This document shows positions 53,472 through 61,578 of a DNA stretch of 64,000 nucleotides, in pieces. Under the pieces are notes generated by a model, which was not told the origin of the DNA, did not search any database, and saw only the letters and a program-made list of their open reading frames with translations. The position numbers and the translations under genes were made by a program. Where the stretch lies: contig NZ_VWWP01000014.1 in the NCBI RefSeq assembly GCF_011752975.1, forward strand, positions 1 to 64,000, written 5' to 3'. The stretch's first letter is position 1. Every line of letters starts with the position of its first letter. The DNA comes from Chryseobacterium sp. Tr-659. Lineage in GTDB: Bacteria > Bacteroidota > Bacteroidia > Flavobacteriales > Weeksellaceae.

Positions 53472-55076
53472 CTATTTCTTAATCAGTTTAGCATTTGCCG
53501 TTTTATTCGTATCTGTCTTTATCGTAATCAGATAAGCTCCCTGAATGAGCGACTGGGTATTAATCTTAGTCACCTTATTCTTCGTTTTCAGGTTCTGGAT
53601 CTGTCTTCCACTCATATCATACAGCAGAATATCTGCCTCTTTGAAATCAAATCCGATTTCTACATACGCATAATCGGATACAGGGTTTGGATAGATCTTG
53701 ATGTCGTATTTTTCAATTAGCTGATCCACTTGTTTGTCTCCAAGTTTTACAATCTTCCAGTTTTCTTTACCTAACTCTTCTGCACTCGTTCCTGCTAAAA
53801 TGATGGAGCCATCACGGTTTAATTTTAAATCGGAAAGTCTTTCTTCTTTTTTTCTGGATTCTCCGGCGATGTGTTTTCTCCACTGTTCGTTTCCGTTTTG
53901 GTCTAAATAGAGCATCCAGAAAGTCTCATCATCTTTCTCTATTCTTCCTTCTGCCTGGGTATAACCTCCCAACAGAATGCCTTTTGACCTCCGGCTTCCA
54001 TCTTCCAGCTCCCCGCTGATCACATTCATTCCCATCAGGACATCTCGGTTTTTGAAGTTGTAGGATTTCTGCCACTGTTCTTCTCCTCTTTCGTTTAAGG
54101 AAATCAGCCAAAGGTCTGTGCCTTCTTCTATTCCTACTGTTTTATTGCCGGATCTTTCGGATCTGGATTCTCCTCCAACAAGGTAACCTGTTGAAGTTAA
54201 TGCCAGCGTTCTTAGATGGTCATCTCCTTTGCCTCCGAAATTCTTTTCCCATCCTACTTTACCATTTTTATCTAGTTTGATGATCCAGTAATCACCTTCC
54301 CCGAAATTGCTGCTGGATTTGGAATGAGAGACAAGCTTTGCACTGCTTCCAGCATCCTGCTCCCCGCTTCCCGCCTTCACCTCAGAGCTTCTGGAATAAA
54401 CTCCCACTAAGGCTCCGCCATCTTTTGTAGGAATCATCTTTTCGACTTCATCCAACCCTTTTCCGCCTAAAATTAATTGGGAGAGTTCTTTTCCATTTTT
54501 GTCGAGTCTTGTGATCCAGACATCTTTGGATCCATAGCCTTTTGAAGCATTTTGTACATTACCGGCTACAAAGAATCCTAAATCCGTGGTTTGAATAACA
54601 GCTCTGGCTTCTTCATCGGAAGGGGTTCCTAATGTTTTCTGCCATAATTCATCGCCGAATTCATTGATTCTGATCAGCCAGATATCGGAACCGCCTTTGG
54701 ATTCTTCTTTTTTATCTAATCCTTTTCCGGAGTAAGAGGTTCCGGCTAATAGAAATCCGCCATCCTGAGTGGTAACGGTGGCTGACAGGTAATCATGGTT
54801 AGATCCTGAGAAATATTTTTCCCAGGCCTGGTCTCCCTGCTGGTTGAGTTTAACTAAATGGAAATCGTAACCGTTGTTTGGTTTAGTTCCAGCCTCCTGC
54901 TTCCCTCTTGATTGTATGGCGCTTCCTGTGATAAGATACTGCTGATCGATAGTAGTGGTGACCTGTGAAAGGAAATCCTGGGTAGAGGATTTGATATCTT
55001 TCTGCCAGACCACTTCCTGGGCAGAAATGCCCAAAACCGTGCATAATGTAAATGCACCGAGGTAGATTTTTTTCAT
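53472..55076 (-). CDS. Beta-propeller-like protein with T9SS type A sorting domain, first gene of the RHS operon
   Basis: A 534-aa secreted protein. Signal peptide (1-19), then seven or so repeats of about 60 residues with a core of DGGFLLAGTS / GSDIWLIRINEFGDELWQKT / GYLVGGESRS and repeated W-x-K or WLIxL, typical of delta-60-type or kelch-like repeats, and a T9SS type A domain (IKIYPNPVSDYA ... GAYLITIKTD). Since it heads the RHS operon, with 4 bp to the next gene, it may be the surface anchor or export partner for the RHS/TcB pair. That role is inference; in this group such proteins often precede RHS genes as far as I recall. Confidence 0.85.
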   Translation of the reverse strand: MKKIYLGAFTLCTVLGISAQEVVWQKDIKSSTQDFLSQVTTTIDQQYLITGSAIQSRGKQEAGTKPNNGYDFHLVKLNQQGDQAWEKYFSGSNHDYLSATVTTQDGGFLLAGTSYSGKGLDKKEESKGGSDIWLIRINEFGDELWQKTLGTPSDEEARAVIQTTDLGFFVAGNVQNASKGYGSKDVWITRLDKNGKELSQLILGGKGLDEVEKMIPTKDGGALVGVYSRSSEVKAGSGEQDAGSSAKLVSHSKSSSNFGEGDYWIIKLDKNGKVGWEKNFGGKGDDHLRTLALTSTGYLVGGESRSERSGNKTVGIEEGTDLWLISLNERGEEQWQKSYNFKNRDVLMGMNVISGELEDGSRRSKGILLGGYTQAEGRIEKDDETFWMLYLDQNGNEQWRKHIAGESRKKEERLSDLKLNRDGSIILAGTSAEELGKENWKIVKLGDKQVDQLIEKYDIKIYPNPVSDYAYVEIGFDFKEADILLYDMSGRQIQNLKTKNKVTKINTQSLIQGAYLITIKTDTNKTANAKLIKK

Positions 55077-55441
55077 TCCCGTGTTTATTTTGAGTTAATA
55101 ATTATCAGTATTTTAAAACTTTGCGAATTTAACATTTTTTAAGACATGAAAATCAATTCACTAGGATTTAATTGATGTTATGCTGTATAACCTGATTTCA
55201 TAGATCATCAATGATATTCTTCTGATGCAAAAGTAACGATGTACTACGACAGAACCTGTCGTATTTTATAATCTGTTATTAATTGTTCAAAAAATTATCT
55301 TCTCGTTAATTACGAAAAGATATTCTATAAAAAATGAGAAATGTATCCACTTATTAAGCGATAGAAGAAAATCAATATTCAATCTTAACTAATTGAATAT
55401 CAACTATTGTTACACATTGTCTTTATTAATATGTTTACTGC
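55077..55441. other. Divergent intergenic region of the RHS operon and HhH gene
   Basis: 365 bp, AT-rich. It contains the predicted minus-strand promoter and palindrome described separately, and the promoter of the HhH gene. No ORF or RNA gene is supported. Confidence 0.5.
55228..55263 (-). promoter_or_regulatory. RHS-operon promoter with operator-like palindrome
   Basis: On the minus strand a -7 box TACTTTTG spans 55235-55228. An 8-bp perfect inverted repeat with a 3-nt centre, TACGACAG-GTT-CTGTCGTA, occupies 55263-55245, covering the expected -33 region. A dimeric regulator could block or activate here. No regulator gene is adjacent, so the binding protein is unknown. Confidence 0.5.
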
Positions 55442-56725
55442 ATGATGAGAAATAGCTATTACCGAAAACTTTCATTGATGGTCGCCATATTAACCATCCT
55501 GCTGGTCTATCATAAATATACAAGCCGGGAAAAGGAGCCCTTCCCTGATGTAAGGTTCATTGTGAATTCTTCAACATCCACTGCTTTATCAGATTTTGAT
55601 CCTAATATTCTGAACAGGGAACAGTGGCAGCAACTCGGTTTTTCTGAAAGACAAGCCACTACTATCCTGAAGTATAAAAACATGATAGGAGGAAAATTTA
55701 TGTCAAAAGAACAGCTGAAAAAATGTTATGCAATCTCTGAAGAAAAGTTTGGAGAGATGGAATCTTTTATCCTGCTTCCGGAAGTCTCTGCGGGAAACAA
55801 TTCAAAAGAAATTAATTATTTTGAAAAGAAAAAAATTATGATCAGAGGAAAATTTAATCCTGATCATTTTTCTATCAATGACTGGATAAAAATGGGATTC
55901 AGTAAAAAACAGGCGGAAGCTATTTTAAAATATAAAGAGTATTTGGGGGGAAGCTTTATCAGTAAAGAAAAGTTTAAAGAATGCTTTATTATTTCTCCGG
56001 AAAATTACGGCAAGCTTGAACCCTATCTGCTATTACCGGCAAGAACACCTGAAGAGTTCAGAAATCTGGTTAAAAACAATGCGCCAAAAACTAAAATTCA
56101 ACACCAATCTTTTGACCCTAATCTGTTGAGTGCTGACGGATGGAAATCTCTCGGTTTTTCTGAGAAACAAGCCGCTACCATTATCAATTATCGTGACAGG
56201 AATTTACGGGGAAGTTTTAAAAGTCCGGAAGATTTGCAAAAATGTTTTGTGATTTCAGCTGAGAAATTTCAGGAGATGAAACCTTATATTAAATTCAGTC
56301 CCAACTCAGGAAAAAAGCACGAAACACAACAGCAAAAAACTGATTTTTCAAAAACAGACCTCAATACAATAAGCTTTAAGCAGCTTATAGAATTTGGTAT
56401 GGATGAAAGAGGTGCCGGCTCAATCATTGGTTTCAGAAAGAAACTGGGAGGGTTTGTTAATAAGCAACAGATTTTAAGCACCTATAATATTGACCAGGAA
56501 CTTGTTCAGAAACTGATTGCCATTGCTCCACTGGACACTTCAGGGGTTCCTAAATATACATTAGCAGATGCTCCTGAAGAATGGCTTAAAAATCACCCTT
56601 ATTTTAAATATTCTGCAGACAAGATTATTTACTATCGAATTAGTAATCCTGATGATAGAAAAATATGGAAATTCCTAAAACTAAAACCTGAGTATGAGGA
56701 AAGGATGAGATGGTATATAAAATAA
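55442..56725 (+). CDS. Membrane-anchored protein with repeated helix-hairpin-helix modules
   Basis: A 427-aa protein. One N-terminal membrane helix (about 9-25; start may be Met1 or Met2), then four similar modules beginning near 52, 138, 224 and 305, each with a FDPN-type lead, GFSERQATTIL or GFSKKQAEAIL helix-hairpin-helix core, and a GGSFxSKEKFKECFxIS tail. A fifth, degenerate segment is at the end (PEEWLKNHPYFKYSADKIIYY). HhH modules of ComEA type bind DNA without sequence specificity, and single-module ComEA is a DNA-uptake receptor. Whether this protein binds DNA is unknown. It is divergent from the RHS operon and convergent with rluF. Confidence 0.85.
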   Translation: MMRNSYYRKLSLMVAILTILLVYHKYTSREKEPFPDVRFIVNSSTSTALSDFDPNILNREQWQQLGFSERQATTILKYKNMIGGKFMSKEQLKKCYAISEEKFGEMESFILLPEVSAGNNSKEINYFEKKKIMIRGKFNPDHFSINDWIKMGFSKKQAEAILKYKEYLGGSFISKEKFKECFIISPENYGKLEPYLLLPARTPEEFRNLVKNNAPKTKIQHQSFDPNLLSADGWKSLGFSEKQAATIINYRDRNLRGSFKSPEDLQKCFVISAEKFQEMKPYIKFSPNSGKKHETQQQKTDFSKTDLNTISFKQLIEFGMDERGAGSIIGFRKKLGGFVNKQQILSTYNIDQELVQKLIAIAPLDTSGVPKYTLADAPEEWLKNHPYFKYSADKIIYYRISNPDDRKIWKFLKLKPEYEERMRWYIK

Positions 56726-56786
56726 ACGGGTTGAATAGTTCAGCGTTGAAAATGTATATGCATTCTCAAAGCTAAACTATTATATC

Positions 56787-57509
56787 TTAGTCAAATGTTT
56801 TGCTGGAATCTTCAAGCAGTGTATTCAGTGTATTCAGCTCATCTTCTGTAAGGTCTCTCCATTTCCCGACAGGAAGATCAAGCTTAATGTTCATAATACG
56901 AATCCTCTTTAGTTTTTTTACTTCATATCCAAGATACTCGCACATTCTTCGGATCTGTCTGTTCAGACCCTGAGTAAGAATAATTCTGAAGTTCATTTCA
57001 TCGATTTTCTCCACTTCACATTTTTTAGTCACGGTATCCAGAATAGGAACTCCGTTTCTCATTTTTTCCAGGAATCTGGGAGTAATCGGTTTATCTACGC
57101 GCACGATATATTCTTTTTCGTGGTTGTTTCTTGCACGCAAAATTTTATTTACAATATCACCATCGCTGGTTAGGAGAATCAATCCTTCGCTCGGTTTATC
57201 TAATCTTCCGATCGGGAAAATTCTTTTAGGGTGATTGATATAATCTACAATATTGTTTTTTTCACGTTTTGTATCAGTAGTACATACAATACCAACGGGC
57301 TTATTGAAAACAATATAAACCGGTTTTTCCTGAGCTTCTCTGATCGGTTTTCCATCCACTTCCACAAGATCTTCATCAGATACTTTGGTTCCCAATTCGG
57401 GAATTTTACCGTTAATTTTGATTCTGCCCTCTTCCAACAGCTTATCTGCCGCTCTTCTTGAGCAGTATCCTACTTCTGATAAATATTTATTAATACGTGT
57501 CTTTTCCAT
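56787..57509 (-). CDS. rluF: RsuA/RluF-family pseudouridine synthase
   Basis: A 240-aa enzyme. N-terminal S4 RNA-binding domain (about 3-55; [20 protein letters not shown]), catalytic domain with [10 protein letters not shown] where Asp104 is the nucleophile, and [18 protein letters not shown] near 180. Among RsuA, RluB, RluE and RluF, the GRLDKxSxGL form is closest to RluF, which modifies 23S rRNA U2604; the target here is thus inferred. The ATG overlaps the stop of the small upstream ORF (TAATG), so the gene is translationally coupled to it. Last gene of the ftsX operon. Confidence 0.9.
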   Translation of the reverse strand: MEKTRINKYLSEVGYCSRRAADKLLEEGRIKINGKIPELGTKVSDEDLVEVDGKPIREAQEKPVYIVFNKPVGIVCTTDTKREKNNIVDYINHPKRIFPIGRLDKPSEGLILLTSDGDIVNKILRARNNHEKEYIVRVDKPITPRFLEKMRNGVPILDTVTKKCEVEKIDEMNFRIILTQGLNRQIRRMCEYLGYEVKKLKRIRIMNIKLDLPVGKWRDLTEDELNTLNTLLEDSSKTFD

Positions 57510-57715
57510 TAGTCTTTTCCGTAAGCGGTATAATTTTTATTACTGAAAATTGTGATTCCGTAGCTTAAACCTATGAAAACACCATCTGCGCCATCTTTCA
57601 GTGTATGAAATTCAAAAATAACTCCTCTTCCCTGGTTTAATCTTTTTGAATAGGAAACCTGAATTCCCAATCTTCCTCTCCAAAATTCTATGTCTGAAAT
57701 CTCAGAATGCTTCAA
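57509..57715 (-). CDS. Small conserved-looking ORF between truB and rluF
   Basis: At least 68 aa. The TTG at 57715 is one possible start, but the frame stays open upstream to the end of truB (…[21 protein letters not shown]), so a longer form of about 85 aa with a rare start is possible. Its TAA overlaps the rluF ATG by one base (TAATG). The sequence ([37 protein letters not shown]) has amphipathic beta-type strands and a plausible composition. I do not know the family. Coupling and frame extent support a real gene. Confidence 0.6.
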   Translation of the reverse strand: MKHSEISDIEFWRGRLGIQVSYSKRLNQGRGVIFEFHTLKDGADGVFIGLSYGITIFSNKNYTAYGKD

Positions 57716-57761
57716 CTGCTTTCCATAATTCAGATCTCTATAAAAAGGGATAATCTTATTT

Positions 57762-58460
57762 TTATAGACCCTCGAATCTATAATCGTTATTTAAAAACTG
57801 ACCGGTAGCATTTTCAATGGTATAATCTCCTATTTTTGTACGTCTTAACTGAGTCAGATAAGCCCCAACACCAAGCTCCTGCCCAATATCATGCGCAAGA
57901 CTTCTGATATAGGTTCCTTTTGAACATCCTACGGTGAAACTTACCAAAGGAAAATCTATTGTAATATCTTGGATGTAATGAATTGTTGTTTTCCTTGCCT
58001 TCATTTCTACTTCTTCACCTGCTCTGGCCAGGTTGTAAGCTCTTTCCCCATCAATTTTTATGGCTGAATAAACCGGTGGTTTCTGTTCTATTTCTCCAAC
58101 AAATCTTTCTAACACCTGTTTTACCTGCTCTTCTGAAATATGAGAAATATCCTGATGAAGAATTTCCGGCTTTTCGGTATCATAGGACTCTGTTTGTACC
58201 CCAATTTTGATCTCTGCCCAATATTCTTTGGGAGCGTCCTGAATCTCAGGAATCTTTTTTGTGAATTTTCCGCAGCACACGATAAGAAGCCCTGTGGCTC
58301 TGGGATCTAAAGTTCCCGCATGTCCGATTTTAAATTTTTTAGGAAGGTCAAACTCCCTTTTTAGTTTATATTTCATTTTATTGACAGCCTGGAAGGAAGT
58401 CCAGTCCAAGGGTTTGTCCAATAAAAATATATATCCTGATTTCAGTTCTTCAGCAGTCAT
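57762..58460 (-). CDS. truB: tRNA pseudouridine(55) synthase
   Basis: A 232-aa enzyme that makes pseudouridine 55 in the T-loop of tRNAs. The catalytic motif GHAGTLDPRATGLL has Asp52; KPPVYSAIKIDGERAY and CSKGTYIRSLAHDIG are the further family blocks. Member of the ftsX-DUF3098-uppP-truB operon, 20 bp after uppP. It is slightly shorter than E. coli TruB (314 aa) since it lacks the C-terminal PUA domain, which is usual for Bacteroidota. Confidence 0.97.
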   Translation of the reverse strand: MTAEELKSGYIFLLDKPLDWTSFQAVNKMKYKLKREFDLPKKFKIGHAGTLDPRATGLLIVCCGKFTKKIPEIQDAPKEYWAEIKIGVQTESYDTEKPEILHQDISHISEEQVKQVLERFVGEIEQKPPVYSAIKIDGERAYNLARAGEEVEMKARKTTIHYIQDITIDFPLVSFTVGCSKGTYIRSLAHDIGQELGVGAYLTQLRRTKIGDYTIENATGQFLNNDYRFEGL

Positions 58461-58480
58461 GAAGGTATAATGAATAATTC

Positions 58481-59299
58481 TTATTTAAAGAAGTAAAAAT
58501 AAATTAACAAAGCGACTCCTACAAAAATACGGTACCAGCCCCAAGGCTTGAAACCATACTTGTTAAGGACACCAATAAATGCTTTGATTGCAATAAGTGC
58601 TACAATAAATGCAACTATATTTCCTACAATAAAGATCATAATATGATCCTGTGAAGCCATGATCATTTCATATCCTTTCTGTGGATTAGGAGTTTCCTTA
58701 CCCCATGTTTTAACAAAAACTGAATATACTGTCACTGCAAGCATAGTAGGCACAGCAAGAAAGAAAGAAAATTCAGCAGCAGCTTTTCTGGTTAACCCCT
58801 GAGTCATCCCTCCAATAATGGAAGCAGCACTACGGCTTGTTCCTGGCATCATTGCCAGACACTGCCAAAAACCGATAGTTACAGCTTTCTTTATTGTAAT
58901 TCCTTTTTCGTCATCAATTTTAGGATTTTTGAACCATTCATCCGCGAATAATAAGACAACACCACCTAATACCAATACTGAAGAAATGGCAATCTGATTT
59001 CCAAGAACAGCCTCAATTTTATCATCGAATAAATATCCTAAAACCAATGCAGGAACTACTGCAAAAGCCAATTTAAAATAAAACTGAATATTATTTAAGT
59101 CAAAAAACTTCTTCCAATATGCCACTACCACAGATAAGATAGCCCCAAACTGAATAGAAACCTGAAACATCTTCAAAAATTCATCCTCCGGAAGGCCCAT
59201 CAGATTAGCTGTAAAGCCCATGTGCGCTGTAGAGGAAATAGGAAGATATTCTGTAAGTCCTTCTACAATGGCAATAATAATTGCTTTGATTAAATCCAT
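58481..59299 (-). CDS. uppP: Undecaprenyl-diphosphatase UppP (BacA)
   Basis: A 272-aa membrane enzyme with about eight helices. It recycles undecaprenyl diphosphate to the monophosphate carrier used in peptidoglycan and surface polysaccharide synthesis. Signatures are EGLTEYLPISSTAHM near residue 13 and MPGTSRSAASIIGG near 150, which carry the active-site Glu, Ser and Arg. Overexpression in other bacteria gives bacitracin resistance. Operon member between DUF3098 and truB. Confidence 0.97.
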   Translation of the reverse strand: MDLIKAIIIAIVEGLTEYLPISSTAHMGFTANLMGLPEDEFLKMFQVSIQFGAILSVVVAYWKKFFDLNNIQFYFKLAFAVVPALVLGYLFDDKIEAVLGNQIAISSVLVLGGVVLLFADEWFKNPKIDDEKGITIKKAVTIGFWQCLAMMPGTSRSAASIIGGMTQGLTRKAAAEFSFFLAVPTMLAVTVYSVFVKTWGKETPNPQKGYEMIMASQDHIMIFIVGNIVAFIVALIAIKAFIGVLNKYGFKPWGWYRIFVGVALLIYFYFFK

Positions 59300-59318
59300 A
59301 TTCTTTAAAAAAATTAAA

Positions 59319-59383
59319 AGATTAAGAGATCGGAAACCCAGAGTATATTATATATTGCTCTGAATCTCCTAATCTCTTAATCT
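59319..59383. repeat. 12-bp inverted repeat between DUF3098 and uppP
   Basis: AGATTAAGAGAT at 59319-59330 and its complement at 59372-59383 with a 41-nt spacer. It lies in the operon's 101-bp gap and may form a long hairpin that tunes downstream expression. The flanks are not T-rich enough for a clear terminator. Confidence 0.55.
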
Positions 59384-59400
59384 CTAAATATAAAATGTGT

Positions 59401-59697
59401 TTATTTTCTTTTTAAAATAGCGTACACTTCTATTGCAAAACCTATTACAACAAATAAGGGTGCTATTCTGATCCTTCTGATGGAAAAAATACCATCATTC
59501 CAGGAATTAGGATCAAATTTACCATCTACCGTATTGGCATCCGGTCCCATCATCAAAAGGAACCCCACTACAATAAATGCTAATCCTATCAGCATCCATT
59601 TGAAATTCTGTTTTCCAAAATAGAAAGCGTTTTCCTGTGGTACTTCTGCTTCATTTCCATAGTCTGAAGCGGAAAATTTATTTGTTTTTTTGCTCAT
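59401..59697 (-). CDS. DUF3098 small membrane protein
   Basis: A 98-aa protein with two membrane helices (about 33-51 and 79-95) and the DUF3098 sequence FYFGKQNFKWMLIGLAFIVV, GFLLMMGP and FDPNSWNDGIFSIRRIRIAP. The function is not known; its steady place between ftsX and uppP in Bacteroidota suggests a cell-envelope role. It starts 2 bp past the ftsX stop. Confidence 0.93.
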   Translation of the reverse strand: MSKKTNKFSASDYGNEAEVPQENAFYFGKQNFKWMLIGLAFIVVGFLLMMGPDANTVDGKFDPNSWNDGIFSIRRIRIAPLFVVIGFAIEVYAILKRK

Positions 59698-59699
59698 AG

Positions 59700-60599
59700 T
59701 TAAGAGTAATATAAATCGTCAACATTTGATTTTAAGAATCTCCATGTAGCGAAAATTGTACTTAATACCGAAATAAAGATTCCTACTCCAAATACCAGAA
59801 TAACTAGCCAGAAATACTGATTATTGTCCTGGACAAAGGCAGAACCGATCTGGTTTGTAAAATAATACCAAACCCCGCCTAAAGCCAAAAGACCTATAAA
59901 TGCTCCGATAGCACCTAAAATAACGGCTTCAATGATAAAAGGCTTAAGGATAAATCTTCTTTTCGCTCCTACCAGCTGCATGGTTTTAATAATAAATCTT
60001 TTTGAAAATATTTTCAGACGAATCGAGTTATTGATCAATACAACTGCCAAGACCAGGAACAGAAGTGAAAATCCTAAGATCCACTTTAAGATTCTGCTCA
60101 GGTTATTATATACATCCACCATTAAGGTACTGTCATTCTTTACATCGATAATTCCAGGAACCGATTTGATCTCTTTGATCGCTTCATCAATTTTTGCAGG
60201 ATCTACGAATTCCGGTTTTAAAGCCACTTCAATGGAAGAAGGAAAAATATTTTCTTCGAACAATGCATCACTGTCAATTCCCATAGTTTTCTTGGCTTCT
60301 TTGGCAGCCATACTTCTCGAAATATAGGTCGCTTTTTTTACAGGAGCTAACGTCTGTACCTTTTTAAAAGTTTCTTCCTCAAGTTTTGCAATTTTTACAG
60401 AATCTTTAGCGTCATAGTTTTGATCAAAGTAGGCGTTCACCACCAATTGTTCTTTGATATAGTCAGAATATTTCTGGGCATTAATTAAAATAAGCCCCAT
60501 TAATCCCAACAAAAATAACACTAAGGCAATACTTATCACTACTGTAATATTGCTGGACCGAAGCCTTTTCTTATTAAATTCATCTACAGATTTAGCCAT
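59700..60599 (-). CDS. ftsX: Cell division protein FtsX
   Basis: A 299-aa permease-like protein with four helices: about 20-40, 172-193, 222-247 and 265-288. A large extracytoplasmic loop lies between the first two (about 41-170) and carries the PSSIEVALKPEFVDP and VPGIIDVK blocks of FtsX. With FtsE ATPase it controls cell-wall hydrolases at division; ftsE is not in this window. First gene of the operon, with its promoter in the 90 bp before ksgA. Confidence 0.96.
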   Translation of the reverse strand: MAKSVDEFNKKRLRSSNITVVISIALVLFLLGLMGLILINAQKYSDYIKEQLVVNAYFDQNYDAKDSVKIAKLEEETFKKVQTLAPVKKATYISRSMAAKEAKKTMGIDSDALFEENIFPSSIEVALKPEFVDPAKIDEAIKEIKSVPGIIDVKNDSTLMVDVYNNLSRILKWILGFSLLFLVLAVVLINNSIRLKIFSKRFIIKTMQLVGAKRRFILKPFIIEAVILGAIGAFIGLLALGGVWYYFTNQIGSAFVQDNNQYFWLVILVFGVGIFISVLSTIFATWRFLKSNVDDLYYS

Positions 60600-60690
60600 T
60601 AATATTAAAATTTTTGGCTAAAATAGAAAAAAACTTCCGAAATTTGGGACGAAAAAAAGAAAATCATTGTTAATAAAATCATAAAAAACT

Positions 60691-61461
60691 TTGAGTGTAA
60701 AAGCAAAAAAACATCTGGGACAGCACTTTCTGACAGATGAAAACATCGCAAGGAAAATTGTAGAAGGTCTTAGTTTTGAGAACTATAATAACATCATGGA
60801 GGTAGGCCCCGGAATGGGAGTTCTTACCAAGTATCTTCTTGAAAAAGATCAGAACATTTATCTTGCAGAAATCGATACGGAGTCTATCGAATACCTGAAA
60901 AACAACTATCCTAAAGTTACAGAAAATACTTTTGTAGGAGATTTCCTGAAACAGGATTTTAATTTTATTAAGGATGAGCAGATCGCAATTATCGGAAATT
61001 TCCCGTATAATATTTCTTCACAGATCTTATTCCAGATCGTGGATCATTATGAACTGATCCCTGAAATGGTAGGAATGTTCCAAAAAGAGGTAGCGGAAAG
61101 AACAGCTGCTGTTCCCAGAACTAAAGATTACGGTATTCTTTCTATTCTGATACAGGCATACTATGATGTATCCTATATGTTTACGGTACATGAGAACGTT
61201 TTCAATCCGCCTCCAAAGGTTAAATCCGGAGTAATCCGGCTAACGAGAAATCCCAAGGAGGGCTTAGCCGGTAATGAAGCTCTTTTCAAGCAAATCGTAA
61301 AAGCGGGTTTCAACCAAAGAAGGAAAAAGCTTTCAAATGCCTTAAAAGTATTAAATATTCCAGAGGCTTTAAAAGGTCATGAATTTTTAGATAAAAGAGC
61401 AGAGGAGCTTAGTGTGACAGATTTCATATACTTTGCAAATCTCTGGAAAGAAAATCAATAG
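60691..61461 (+). CDS. ksgA: 16S rRNA dimethyladenosine transferase (TTG start)
   Basis: A 256-aa methyltransferase that dimethylates A1518 and A1519 of 16S rRNA. Motifs: KKHLGQHFLTDENIA at the N-terminus, SAM-binding EVGPGMGVLT (39-48), catalytic NFPYNISS (about 108-115), and the C-terminal VKAGFNQRRKKL. The start codon is TTG at 60691 (SVKAKKHLGQHF), since no ATG lies upstream in frame and the next downstream Met would delete motif X. Divergent from ftsX. Confidence 0.97.
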   Translation: MSVKAKKHLGQHFLTDENIARKIVEGLSFENYNNIMEVGPGMGVLTKYLLEKDQNIYLAEIDTESIEYLKNNYPKVTENTFVGDFLKQDFNFIKDEQIAIIGNFPYNISSQILFQIVDHYELIPEMVGMFQKEVAERTAAVPRTKDYGILSILIQAYYDVSYMFTVHENVFNPPPKVKSGVIRLTRNPKEGLAGNEALFKQIVKAGFNQRRKKLSNALKVLNIPEALKGHEFLDKRAEELSVTDFIYFANLWKENQ

Positions 61462-61474
61462 AAATTTACAATAG

Positions 61475-61500
61475 AAGCTCCTGATCAGGGAGCTTTTTTG
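61475..61500 (+). terminator. Terminator of ksgA
   Basis: Stem AAGCTCC / GGAGCTT with a T run, 14 bp past the stop. Confidence 0.8.
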
Positions 61501-61521
61501 GACATTATCCATAAAAAAGCA

Positions 61522-61555
61522 GAAAGCCTTTCAAAAATTAATTCGAAAGGCTTTC
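61522..61555 (-). terminator. Terminator of the choice-of-anchor L gene
   Basis: An 11-bp perfect stem (GAAAGCCTTTC / GAAAGGCTTTC) with a 12-nt loop; on the minus strand it is followed by TGCTTTTTTATGG. Confidence 0.85.
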
Positions 61556-61578
61556 TTAATTATATTACATTATCAATT

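Noticed and set aside
40143-55076. A TcA-type pore component for the RHS operon
   Set aside because: No protein of the right size or with VRP1/neuraminidase-like or pore features occurs in the window; the TcB/TcC analogy is incomplete.
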